Shown here one piece after another: positions 9,245 through 18,532 of a stretch of DNA of 53,600 bases. This DNA is from Stentor coeruleus (Eukaryota; Ciliophora; Heterotrichea; Heterotrichida; Stentoridae): assembly GCA_001970955.1 (NCBI GenBank), contig MPUH01000451.1:1-53600 (forward strand), in the 5' to 3' direction. Position 1 is the stretch's first letter; every line of letters starts with the position of its first letter. Below the pieces are notes generated by a model. The model did no database searches. It worked only from the letters and a program-made list of their open reading frames with translations, and had not been told where the DNA came from. The position numbers were made by a program, and so were the translations under genes.

Positions 9245-9899
9245 ATGGCTAACCCAGAATAGTAATTTTTTACTCAGTGATTACTTATTCAAACTGCTAC
9301 TAATTGGGGACTCCGGTGTGGGTAAATCAAGTCTTCTATTAAGATTTGCTGACAACACTTATACAGAGAGCTTTATTGCAACAATCGGTGTCGATTTTGT
9401 AAGCCATATCTAGAAAATCAAAACAATCGACGTAGAAAGCAAAGTTATCAAACTCCAAATCTGGGATACAGCTGGTCAGGAAAAATTCAGAACAATAACC
9501 TCATCATATTATAGAGGGGCACATGGTGTCATTGTTGTTTATGATGTTACTAATAGAGAGACGTTTAACAACGTTAAAAACTGGATGGGAGAAATTTCAA
9601 GATATGCTTCTGAAAATGTTAATAGGTTACTTATAGGGAATAAATGCGATTGTGATACGAAAAGAGCTGTTTCGACCGAAGAAGGGAAGGAATTCGCTGA
9701 CTCATTAGGAATTCCGTTTATGGAGACGTCAGCTAAAACGTCTTCTAATGTGGAACAGAGTTTTTTCCGTATGGCTAGTGAAATTAAGTCTAGAGTAGCT
9801 GTTATGACAACTCCAAAGTCTACGACGCAGAATCAGAAAGGTCATCAGTTAAATTCAGGAAAAGTGGTGACTGGAAAGAAAAATAATGGCTGTTGCTAG
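9245..9899 (+). CDS. Rab1/Ypt1 GTPase with two mini-introns
   Basis: Rab1 controls ER-to-Golgi vesicle tethering. Spliced as 9245-9261, 9278-9398 and 9414-9899, it gives 207 aa, the family's normal size. The first exon encodes MANPEY, followed by [18 protein letters not shown] (P-loop). Switch I is [29 protein letters not shown] is the Rab switch II/RabF region, NKCD gives guanine specificity, and ETSAK is G5. The chain ends CC, the geranylgeranylation site. The Rab1 call rests on the near-identity of the N terminus and switch II to Rab1 proteins in general. Without splicing, the frame is broken by an early TAG and by a stop in the second intron. Confidence 0.95.
9262..9277 (+). other. 16-nt intron 1 of Rab1
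   Basis: GT..AG interval whose removal turns GAA-TA/T-GAT into the conserved Glu-Tyr-Asp of Rab1. A T-rich core precedes CAG. Confidence 0.92.
9399..9413 (+). other. 15-nt intron 2 of Rab1
   Basis: GTAAG..TAG interval containing an in-frame TAG. Removing it joins GVDF to KIKT, as in all Rab1 proteins. Confidence 0.94.
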
Positions 9900-10469
9900 G
9901 ATTAGTTAGAATATTATTAAAAGCGTAGAATTATATTAGATTAATTAGGGTTATTATATTTAACTTAAAAAATACTCTGAAAATATGTCAGGGTTTGGAA
10001 GGGTTGTGGATGATATTATAGTAGGCAATTAAGTTTTTATGATTATTGTAAGACAAGGTTAGTGTAAATAGCAAATTGAGCTGCGTTCATTTTCGGCATA
10101 AAAATGATTGGAAAAAATAAAAAAATATATAAAGTTGCATTATAAGATAAGCACTAACTGCTTTAAAGAAATTCATCAAATAATTATAATCAATATATAT
10201 TTGCACGGCTTCTTAAAATATTTATGTTCATCGATATGTTTTTACTTAATGAAAAGTATTTATATAAATATGGTATCTTAATCCTGTAATAGCCCCAAAA
10301 CGCATAGTACAGGTTTAAAAACTTCAGCAGCACATACAATATCAATTTAAAAAACATATAAACCTCTATAAAAACACAGATTAAGATTTTTAATTTGAAT
10401 ACAATAAAAAATATTTATCTATAATTTATATAATTGCATATGAAATACCGCTTGATGTTTATCTAGAAA
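9900..10469. other. Intergenic spacer
   Basis: AT-rich; nothing recognisable between Rab1 and the MSP-domain gene. Confidence 0.5.
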
Positions 10470-11069
10470 ATGGGCGAAATAATTATGAACAGAGCTGGGC
10501 CTTTAGTAGTAGTTAACCCTGAGGACACTCTAGTATTTGATTGTGATGAAGTTGTGATGAAATCAAATATTCTGATAGAAAATGTGTCAAGCAGCACTAT
10601 AGCTTTCAAAATAAAAACTAACGCTCCGAAATGTTATAAAGTATTTCCATGCAAAGGAATACTAAAGAAAGGTTTGAGTACAACATTAAAAGTTAAAGCT
10701 GACGACTACTACGAGGCTCAGAATCATAGTTTCATGATCCTTGCACAAGCAGTAAAAGAAGAAGAAGGCATCCCGCAAGTGTGGAATTCCTCCCAAGATA
10801 TTCAAAAAATCCGCCTTCGGGTATCTTTCACCAAAGAGACCTCAGCAAGCGAAAGCACAGTAGATGATGGATCTTTAAAAGCCCTAACCCTCGAAAATAG
10901 CCAACTCAAATCTGAACTCCAAGATCTTGTTGAAGAGCTTAAAATATGCCGCATTGATACTCTCAAGCATCAATGCGAGCTAGATCGCGAATTCAATTAT
11001 CCTCACGCTTTTTCATGTTTCCTCCTTGGTCTTCTCCTTGGAATCTTCTGTCCTTACCTATTCTTTTAA
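10470..11069 (+). CDS. VAP-like MSP-domain ER membrane protein, 199 aa
   Basis: VAP proteins are ER tail-anchored receptors for FFAT-motif lipid-transfer proteins at membrane contact sites. The first ~125 residues form an MSP domain, recognisable by the N-I-L-I-E-N-V-S strand, the FKIKTNAPKCYKVFPCKGIL segment (compare the FKVKTTAPKRY-V-P-G-I of VAPs) and the later VSF strand. A short coiled coil (about 133-165) follows, then a C-terminal hydrophobic segment (about 178-199) that forms the tail anchor. Length and order match VAPA/Scs2. The gene converges on the P4-ATPase with only 37 bp between stops. Confidence 0.88.
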   Translation: MGEIIMNRAGPLVVVNPEDTLVFDCDEVVMKSNILIENVSSSTIAFKIKTNAPKCYKVFPCKGILKKGLSTTLKVKADDYYEAQNHSFMILAQAVKEEEGIPQVWNSSQDIQKIRLRVSFTKETSASESTVDDGSLKALTLENSQLKSELQDLVEELKICRIDTLKHQCELDREFNYPHAFSCFLLGLLLGIFCPYLFF

Positions 11070-11106
11070 TGCTAATTTAACAATAATCTTCTAATACTTA
11101 ACCTAA

Positions 11107-14100
11107 TTATAAGACCTTTTTATGCGAATTATCTTCAATTTCCTGTCCTTTCGAGTTTGTTTTAACATCAATAGTATCCTTACTCTTCATAACTAATAAA
11201 TTGTCTACTGGGTTAGGGTTGAAAATCTTATTCCAACTCATAAACACATAATCCGGTAATAAAGCTATGATCGGGACAAAGAAAATCGCTATCCAAGATT
11301 TTGGTCTTGACATCAGCGCGTAAAACAGCTGGTTTAGTCCAGGCTGAATAAGCGAGGCTACAGGGGCCATATTCAAAAGAACAATTGTCACATAATAAAC
11401 AATAAGGCCTCCAATAACCCCAATGAGACTGATTTTGTTCCAATAAGAGCTCATCATGAGCATTTTAAAAGATATGATGTGAATAATTAAAGTAAAAGAT
11501 AAAGTACTAACCCACCATAGTCCAGTATCACGAGCATCAATATCAACAGCTTTTGCCATAGCAGCAAAAGGTAAGAAAATTGCTACAAAGCCATGCCACA
11601 TAGCTAAGAACATGTATTGCCAGAAGACAGAATATGAGAAAAGCTGTCGACGCTGACCTGCTTGATAAGCTACTGGGTATTTGAAAGAGTCTGCAGCATT
11701 AAGATCTTGTTCAAGGATGAAAGTGAGCATACAAGGCCAACTAGTCCAAACAGCGTTGAACATCATAGAGAGCATATCAAGAATGTAGATTTGTCCACTG
11801 AAGCCAGTGAAGTAAGCATAGCAGACTTCACAGAAAACAACTGCTACGTTTTTATAAAAGTAATAGCAAATAAACAATGAAATTCTCCTATAACCCCACC
11901 TACCATGGACTAGGAGGAGTTTTTGTAAATACCTAAACTGTGAAATTGCGTAATCTGATGACTGTACAGCTTGAGCTCCTTCTTTACCAGCTATTCCCAC
12001 ACCGATATGTGCTGATTGAATCATGCTTACATCATTAGCACCATCTCCTATAGCCAAAGTGATCCAAGGACCATATTCTTTAGCAAGTTCAACAACTTGA
12101 GCTTTTTGTGCGGGGGAAACTCTACAACATATGCATGAGTCTGATAGAATGCCGAGCTTAAAGAAATTTTCTCTATATCCGAATTCTTTGTTTAAAGCCA
12201 TAATTAAAGTTGACCCATCAATGACGATGCTGATCCTTTCAGTTAATTGCTTTCTATATGAAAGAACTTCTTCTACTGTTTTGTTAGCTAATTGAAGTTT
12301 GTATACATAGTGGCCAATTAGAGCAGCGAATTCCATTTGGCTTTTAGAGCTTAGTTCTACCAAAGTCATAGAGGGTTGGATAAGATTACAGGATTTTCCG
12401 ATTTCAATTGCGGTTTCTTGCTTATCACCGGTAAGCATCCAGATTCTGATTGAAGCTGACATTATGAATTTTATTGCCTCTGGGACACCGTCTTGGAGCT
12501 TGTCCTCAATTGCTGAAGCACCTACAAGTTTAAGCCGTTTTTCTATCTTGGCTCCATGCTTTTCAAGTTGTTCTTCTTTATCGTCTTCAAGAGAAAGACT
12601 TAAGCGATCCCATTCAACTTTCCATTCTTCATATTTATCTTCTCTGATTTTCCTTTGAGCCATAACTAATGTTCTAAGTCCTTCAAGGGCAAACTTATGA
12701 AGATGATCTTCCAAAAGCGCAACATTTGCTCTTTCTTTCGATGTCAACAAAGGTACCATAGTAGTATCCGCACCTTTGCTCATCAAAATAATTTCTTTAG
12801 TATCTGGGTTTCTAACAATTACTGACATGCGTTTACGAGTAGAATTATATGGTATTTCAGCCAATAGATCCCAGTCTTTTGAGATCCCTTGGGACTTAAC
12901 CTTAATCTTAGTATCAGTCCTTTCCCAGAAAATAAAGTCCATATCAGCACTTCCTTCAACAAGAGCTAGCTCATCTGGAGACGAAGCTTGATACTTTCGT
13001 CTATGAGGATGAGCTTTATCTTCATTAGGAAACACTGAATGACAAACAGCCATCAAAGTGAAGAAATTCTTAATATTCTCATGATTTGGATGAGTTTTAT
13101 CCTTCATAATCTCAGCTGGCTTAGTATCTTCACCAACACCAATAAGATTTCTTTTCCTTTCACCACTTCCATATATTTCTCCACCAATAGTGCATTTACG
13201 GAATTCCATAACATTGCAAGTTAGAGTACCAGTTTTATCTGTGAAAACAAATTCTACTTGGCCTAATTCTTCAACTAAGTCTGAAGTTCTGCAATTAGCT
13301 TTTCTATCATCTTCAGCATAATACATTTGGATGTCGTTATTTATGAAGAAAGCAAGACCAAGTTTGACCATTTCTAAAGCTACATATAATGATATGGGGA
13401 TTAAAGTTGAGTATGCTACTATAAAAGTCCCAACACCTTGAAAGACATCCAAGACATAATTTAGCTTTTTGAGGTTTAGATATGAGTGTTTAACTCCAGT
13501 ATGGTTGTTCCAATAGATTCCAAACAATGAGAAAGCTAGGCAAATGATAAGTTGAAGAACAAAAATCGAGTATAAAATCCTATTCATTTGTCTGAGGACG
13601 TTACTGATTTTTGTAGGGGCAGGTTTAGAATTGAGTACTATTTTAGTCTCTTTTCCTGTGTAGACGACTATGCCATAAGCGAATTCTGTGTTTTTTAACA
13701 CACAACCACGTAGTAAAAGCTGCTTCATGCCGAGTGGTTTTGGTCCAGATTCTTCTTTCAGAGTGCATTTCCATGAATTGAGATTCTCGTTTGGTAAATC
13801 ACATTCGATGCTTCCAACATAGTTTGAGAGCACCACAGGGTCTGATAGCCCAGATGTACTATCTAAAGCTATTTTATCTTTGAGATTTGTTTCTCCGTCA
13901 AGGTTCATGGTGTTAACAAAAGCTATTCCACGCTTATCTGAAGTTGAGAGCAGAGCCAAGTCACAAGGAATTGGCTCATTTTCTTTGATGCAGAGGATAT
14001 CCCCAACATTAATCTGCTCGCTTGGGATGTCGATGAGGTCTTTGCGGAATTTATCAAGTTTGTGAACTGTACGACTGTTTTCTGAATTGTCTTGTTTATG

Positions 14101-14445
14101 GCGATAATAGTCTTCATAAGCTTCTTTGAACATCGTGAAAACCAAGACCATTGAGAAAGTTGATAATGTTGAAACTGGGTTTTTAGGAGAAAAAGGCATG
14201 CAAGTTAGAACGGAAATCACTAAAAAGTAAATATTTGCAGCTCGTAAGAACTGCAAAAATAAACTTTTTGGTGCCCAAGTGAGAAAAGTGTATTTGGATG
14301 TCTTGATTTCATTATTGCAATAAGGGCTCTTCCGGAGCTCTCCGAAGCAGAGAGTTCTGAACTTTGACTGTGCGGTACCGAGATTGGAATTCTCATCAGG
14401 GGCGTTTGCCAAGCGCTGGTACGCTGAGGTGCTTTGATTCGCCAT
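11107..14445 (-). CDS. P4-type ATPase phospholipid flippase, 1112 aa
   Basis: Flips aminophospholipids from the outer/lumenal to the cytosolic leaflet. P4 hallmarks are all present: QFLRAANIYFL at TM1, DGETNLK at 183-189 in the actuator loop, PISLYVALE at 350 (the P4-specific PISL in TM4), DKTGTLT with phospho-Asp 403, KGADTTM in the nucleotide domain and GDGANDVSMIQ in the P domain. Ten membrane segments can be placed (two, two, six). The N-terminal tail is short and there is no obvious long regulatory C terminus. It most resembles the ATP8A/Drs2 class, which usually needs a CDC50 subunit; none is encoded in this window. Intronless; starts at ATG 14445 and ends in TAA. Confidence 0.95.
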   Translation of the reverse strand: MANQSTSAYQRLANAPDENSNLGTAQSKFRTLCFGELRKSPYCNNEIKTSKYTFLTWAPKSLFLQFLRAANIYFLVISVLTCMPFSPKNPVSTLSTFSMVLVFTMFKEAYEDYYRHKQDNSENSRTVHKLDKFRKDLIDIPSEQINVGDILCIKENEPIPCDLALLSTSDKRGIAFVNTMNLDGETNLKDKIALDSTSGLSDPVVLSNYVGSIECDLPNENLNSWKCTLKEESGPKPLGMKQLLLRGCVLKNTEFAYGIVVYTGKETKIVLNSKPAPTKISNVLRQMNRILYSIFVLQLIICLAFSLFGIYWNNHTGVKHSYLNLKKLNYVLDVFQGVGTFIVAYSTLIPISLYVALEMVKLGLAFFINNDIQMYYAEDDRKANCRTSDLVEELGQVEFVFTDKTGTLTCNVMEFRKCTIGGEIYGSGERKRNLIGVGEDTKPAEIMKDKTHPNHENIKNFFTLMAVCHSVFPNEDKAHPHRRKYQASSPDELALVEGSADMDFIFWERTDTKIKVKSQGISKDWDLLAEIPYNSTRKRMSVIVRNPDTKEIILMSKGADTTMVPLLTSKERANVALLEDHLHKFALEGLRTLVMAQRKIREDKYEEWKVEWDRLSLSLEDDKEEQLEKHGAKIEKRLKLVGASAIEDKLQDGVPEAIKFIMSASIRIWMLTGDKQETAIEIGKSCNLIQPSMTLVELSSKSQMEFAALIGHYVYKLQLANKTVEEVLSYRKQLTERISIVIDGSTLIMALNKEFGYRENFFKLGILSDSCICCRVSPAQKAQVVELAKEYGPWITLAIGDGANDVSMIQSAHIGVGIAGKEGAQAVQSSDYAISQFRYLQKLLLVHGRWGYRRISLFICYYFYKNVAVVFCEVCYAYFTGFSGQIYILDMLSMMFNAVWTSWPCMLTFILEQDLNAADSFKYPVAYQAGQRRQLFSYSVFWQYMFLAMWHGFVAIFLPFAAMAKAVDIDARDTGLWWVSTLSFTLIIHIISFKMLMMSSYWNKISLIGVIGGLIVYYVTIVLLNMAPVASLIQPGLNQLFYALMSRPKSWIAIFFVPIIALLPDYVFMSWNKIFNPNPVDNLLVMKSKDTIDVKTNSKGQEIEDNSHKKVL

Positions 14446-14557
14446 TAATTTTATTAGCCTATTGGGTATTCAATAGACCATACAGATGAAACATAACATT
14501 CTTTAAACATAAAAGCCATTCTTAGATAAAAAATCTTATAAGTTATTCACTAGCTTC

Positions 14558-15673
14558 TTATGATTTTTCTTTGACTGAGAATGAATATAGATCATTAAAT
14601 GATACCTGATGCCTATCTCCACCAAAGATAATCATATAGTTTTCATACAAATTTGCGCTATGACCATCTCTTGAATATGGTATTTTACCTTTAATCCTTC
14701 CTTGCAGTGGACTTGCTGGTCCATTATAAAGATTTATTTTTCCAGGCTCTAAATGATGTTCTTTTCTTTTAAGCTTGGCATTAAAGTGATCAACATCAAC
14801 AGGGGTAACTGGGTCATCGATTAAAGTTTCAGTTTGAATAAGCACCCAATTGTTATTAACAAAGTCGTATGTGTACATTTCATTAGTTTCTTTGAGTATA
14901 TCATGTGCACCTCCAAATATAAACATAACATCGCCATAAGCACAAGCTGAGTGTCCAGATACAATCCCTGGTGAGCTACCATTATATTGGATTTTTGTCC
15001 ATAAAAAAGCATCAAGGTCAAGCTTCCAAAGATCATCAAATGGTCCATCTATTCCTTTACCTCCATAGACCCACATCGAATTATCATAAAGAACTCCTGT
15101 GTGATCAACTCTTTCTTCAGGCTTACTATTTATATTAGCCAATGTCCAATTACTAGTTGGTATATCAAAAACATATGTGTCGTTTATTAAATTCCCTCCA
15201 ATATAGCCACCAAAAACTATCATTTTAGAATTGTATACTACAGCTACGTGGGAATCTATGGCTGGAACATCACCGGCTATTTTTCTCCAAATATATCCAT
15301 TAAAATTCAGAACAAAGATGTAATTGTTTTCTGTTGACCCATCGGTACCTCCAAATATATACATCTCATCATTATATACTATTGAAGTGTGTCTACATAG
15401 ATTTCCTGGACACTCTCCTTCGCCATTTATTTGATACCAACGCTCTTGGGAAGGTTTTTCACGATTAAAATTGAACACCCACATATCATCAAACACTCCT
15501 TCACTGAGATCTTGGCCTCCATAAATAATAATAGAGTCTTTGTATATTGAAGCAGAGTGGTAACAACGACGGGATGGGATAAAGTGCGATGCTCGAATTT
15601 CTTCCCATTTACCTTTGTAAGAACCTCTTAGAGTGTTGATTCTTAGTAGTTTACTCTTTGCTTGTCTCTCCAT
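14558..15673 (-). CDS. Kelch-repeat beta-propeller protein, 371 aa
   Basis: Six or so Kelch repeats span nearly the whole chain. Each has the hydrophobic IIYGG/IFGG/VFGG/VYGG double glycine, followed by a D-W/D-M/D-L-W pair about 15-20 residues later. They match the RAB9EFK/LZTR1-like stand-alone propellers of eukaryotes. There is no BTB, kinase or other partner domain, signal peptide or membrane segment. The open frame extends one codon to a GTG, but the ATG at 15673 is the credible start. Specific partner unknown. Lies head-to-tail behind the flippase gene with a 112-bp gap. Confidence 0.88.
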   Translation of the reverse strand: MERQAKSKLLRINTLRGSYKGKWEEIRASHFIPSRRCYHSASIYKDSIIIYGGQDLSEGVFDDMWVFNFNREKPSQERWYQINGEGECPGNLCRHTSIVYNDEMYIFGGTDGSTENNYIFVLNFNGYIWRKIAGDVPAIDSHVAVVYNSKMIVFGGYIGGNLINDTYVFDIPTSNWTLANINSKPEERVDHTGVLYDNSMWVYGGKGIDGPFDDLWKLDLDAFLWTKIQYNGSSPGIVSGHSACAYGDVMFIFGGAHDILKETNEMYTYDFVNNNWVLIQTETLIDDPVTPVDVDHFNAKLKRKEHHLEPGKINLYNGPASPLQGRIKGKIPYSRDGHSANLYENYMIIFGGDRHQVSFNDLYSFSVKEKS

Positions 15674-16568
15674 CACTAATTATAAGTTAGAAGATTAGCC
15701 ATTAATTGCTGGGAACGTATTTCTGATGTATTTTATATAAGCTTTTTTAGAATTTTTCAGGATGCGTATTTTGCAGTACGGGATTTTGGAAAATACGATT
15801 TTTATAATCTTATTTGATTGTAGTTTAGTATATATAAACTGATAAAGAATAATCTATTATTTCGATTTCTAAAGCTTATGAGAAAATTTCATTATAGAAT
15901 ATTTAACTGCTAATTAGAATGCACTTTTGTTAGAGAGAATGTATATTCCGATAAAGAAATACTATTCTTTATACTCTAATGTAATTATAAACTTATTATG
16001 AATCCCTGCATTAGAAATTTTCTATGTATTACTAAAGATATGAAAATCTAGACAGCCTTGTAAAAGCAAATCGTAAGTAAGTTTAGAAATTTACAGTATA
16101 TATAAAGATTAGCAAGGACTAGTTGTGAAAAAATTATAAATGAGCCTAATTATTTATTAAAAATTATAATAAGACAAATATGTTTGATTATAAAAGTATG
16201 CATAAGGCAAATCAAAGAGTAGGAATAAAGCATAAAAAATATGCTATTAAAGTAGATTGCAAATATGAGTATATTTTCGAGTAGATGATTTGATACTCTG
16301 GATAGTTTACAAGTTAAAGTTGACTTATAATTATAGCTGTTTATGTAAAGAATTAATGTAATTAGAGTTTAAAATATGTGATAGATGATAATTTGCGATA
16401 AAATATTTTCACTATTTTAAAACTAAGTACTCCTTCACACCTTCAATTAAATCTTCATAATTTATATTTATCTCACAACTCAATCTCAAGAGCTTCTTTC
16501 ATACTCAGTATCCTCATATCCATAATTAAATTATAAATCCCTATCATTAGTAAGTAATATAAGCAAAC
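15674..16568. other. Intergenic spacer
   Basis: AT-rich. The first ~120 bases are G-rich on the plus strand, i.e. C-rich on the coding strand of the Kelch gene, consistent with the leader bias seen elsewhere. No gene or repeat recognised. Confidence 0.5.
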
Positions 16569-17192
16569 TTATAATAACATTACTAATTCTTTGAGAATTC
16601 CAACAGGGAGTTTTTTGATATTCTGTAGTTTTTTTAATTTGTGAAGGTACAAAAAAGGTTTCCTCTTCTTGAACTTTTCATGCCTTCTCAAAATAAACTT
16701 AATTTTAGGAGAAAGATTTTGTAACAACTCATGATATTCCCCTTTAACCAAAATAGAAGTATCAGCACCATGGTCTAATAAAAATTGAGTAAGTTCTTCA
16801 CTATCTTTATATAAAGATTGAACTAAAGGATACTCATCATACTTAGCATTTAGGTCTGCACCTAATTCTAAAAGTGTTTTAATACTTTCATATCTCTTAT
16901 ATGAGCACGCCCGGGTTAGAGGGTTTTCTCCGTTTTTACCTGCCTTGTGTATATTGCAGCCTATTGAGTGAAGGTATTTTATTATGTTGACTTTATTATG
17001 ATGAGCTGCGTATGTTATTAAGGTTAGACCTTGCTGATTTGAAATTACTTTTGTTAATAAGTTAGGATTAATACTTTTGGTTTCTAGGAGAAGGTTTAGT
17101 TGGGGTATATCTTCTGATTCGATTAGGGAAAGAATTTCATCTTCCATGGGAATTGTAATGAATGAGCTAAGAAAATTTAGGATTGCTTGCAT
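16569..17192 (-). CDS. Ankyrin-repeat protein, 207 aa
   Basis: Three to four ankyrin repeats between about residues 20 and 150, with typical GLTLITYAAHHNKVNIIKYL, GENPLTRACSYKRYESIK and LLELGADLNA/LLDHGADTS endings. The C-terminal ~45 residues are basic and helical (FLYLHKLKKL..LPVGILKELVMLL). The spacing of the Leu-Pro-Leu-like patch recalls a degenerate SOCS box as in ASB proteins, but that is only a suggestion. Starts at ATG 17192; an in-frame ATG at residue 16 (MEDEIL) is an equally possible start. Partner unknown. Confidence 0.78.
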   Translation of the reverse strand: MQAILNFLSSFITIPMEDEILSLIESEDIPQLNLLLETKSINPNLLTKVISNQQGLTLITYAAHHNKVNIIKYLHSIGCNIHKAGKNGENPLTRACSYKRYESIKTLLELGADLNAKYDEYPLVQSLYKDSEELTQFLLDHGADTSILVKGEYHELLQNLSPKIKFILRRHEKFKKRKPFLYLHKLKKLQNIKKLPVGILKELVMLL

Positions 17193-17552
17193 TTATATAG
17201 GACAGTTGACATTTTCGAATTTGATTTTGAATAAGAAAAAGTTCACTATGAAGAATGTGCTTAAATCTATTTAGGCGTATGAATTATAGAAGGGATTGCT
17301 GTAAAAAAGCACAATGAATTCCTGGCTAATCTCTAAAAATACATGATATTTTAATACATTGATATGTTGAAGCATAATAATTAATACTTGCTATAAAAGG
17401 GAAATTATGAAAATTTAACTGGAGTGTAATCTAGACATAATATTCTTAATATCATTGAATAAGAATAAAAAAATTAGCATTCAGTAGTTCTATAAATATA
17501 CCAATATTTAGAACAATGAATGCTAAGACAAAAATTAAATATAAAATTTGTA
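17193..17552. other. Intergenic spacer
   Basis: AT-rich; nothing supportable beyond short chance ORFs antisense to the ankyrin gene. Confidence 0.45.
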
Positions 17553-17794
17553 ATGTCCGAGGAACGAAAACAAAGATTTTTCCGAGTAATTTTTTATATT
17601 TATGTAAGTAGCCATGCTGATGTAGAAGAACTTAAAATAAAAATCGATTAAAAATTGGAATAATAGCTGAAGAGCTAGCATTATTTTCGTTTAGTAGTAA
17701 GTTATTTGATGAAATAGCATATGCTCAAAAAAAATCTTGTTTGCTTGTGTATTATATATCTTATTCACTTTTTACATGCGAGAGGGTAAATTAA
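17553..17794 (+). pseudogene. Ubiquitin-like domain pseudogene (tentative)
   Basis: From ATG 17553 one frame reads MSEERKQRFFRVIFYIYVSS and then DVEELKIKID before a TAA at 17649. About one missing base later, a second frame continues KIGIIAEELALFSFSSKLFD and SCLLVYY to a TAA at 17792. Laid end to end these follow the ubiquitin fold pattern: strands, a V-E-E-L-K--I helix, G-I-----LF, then a K-L--D turn and a final hydrophobic strand. One stop and one frameshift suggest decay. The match is by pattern only, and the subfamily is unknown. It sits directly downstream of the 5S gene, on the opposite strand. Confidence 0.35.
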
Positions 17795-17960
17795 AAGACA
17801 TATAGATCTTGTAAAAGCTCATTTTCACACCAAAATAAAAATGCAAAAATGATTCTAAAATTAGAATCAAAAAAGAAGACTTTACAAACTTAGTTGCTAG
17901 AAGATTACTAAAATACAGAATTGTAAACACAATTGAATAAGCACAGCTAAAAATTGAAAG

Positions 17961-17968
17961 AAAAAAAA
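17961..17968 (-). terminator. RNA polymerase III T-run terminator of the 5S gene
   Basis: Eight consecutive T on the minus strand, six bases after the 3' end of the 5S rRNA. This is the canonical Pol III stop. Confidence 0.85.
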
Positions 17969-17974
17969 GATCTA

Positions 17975-18092
17975 GTTGTCAGCACAAGGGATTCCCTGGC
18001 GGTCTCCCACCCAAGTACTAACCTTGCCTTATGCCGCTTAACTTCAGAGTTCGGATGGGATCTGGTGCTTTAGGCATAGTATGGCCGACAAC
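17975..18092 (-). rRNA. 5S ribosomal RNA
   Basis: The minus strand reads a complete ~118-nt 5S rRNA. The 5' end GUUGUCGGC pairs perfectly (with one G-U) with the 3' end GCUGACAAC to form helix I. The universally conserved loop segments are present: CAUCCGAACUCUGAAGUUAAGC in loops B/C and the GGGUGGGAGACCGCC region, the box C part of the internal promoter. The end points are inferred from helix I closure and may be off by a base or two. Transcribed by Pol III with TFIIIA; the T8 run follows directly. Only one copy is present, between protein genes rather than in a tandem array. Confidence 0.96.
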
Positions 18093-18532
18093 GATATTTT
18101 ATGTTTGCTCAAGTATATATACTACTTAATTATTATTCCTTAATTCTCGTATATATACTACTTAAAAGTTCTATTTCATAATTTTTTCCCCCTATCATTT
18201 GATTTAATACTCTTTAATTATTTGCTAGTCAGAAATTGTTTCTTATAAATCTTTTTAACTCATATTTTCGAAAAATGATTAATTTATACTATGTAAAATG
18301 ATGATTACTATTCAAGTTTATATTTATTATATATTTCTTAAGTTACTTCGCAAAAATCAATAAATAATTATTACTTAACCATTAATAAATACAAACTAAA
18401 TGTAATAAAATCATTGTTCTTAAAACATATCTACAGATTTTAACACTTGCAATCATAAATTTACATTTAAAAAGTGAAATCGTAAACTCTCATTTAAAAA
18501 TTCAAAATGCATTTTATATAATTTAGCATTAT
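18093..18532. other. Intergenic spacer upstream of 5S and of the AP endonuclease
   Basis: AT-rich. A short phrase CTCGTATATATACTACTTA occurs twice in slightly different form (about 18109-18132 and 18147-18168), a small direct repeat just upstream of the 5S gene. Nothing else recognised. Confidence 0.5.

Noticed and set aside
9585-9899. Rab1 as a 104-aa truncated GTPase
   Set aside because: The missing N-terminal half is present upstream once the 16-nt and 15-nt introns are removed.
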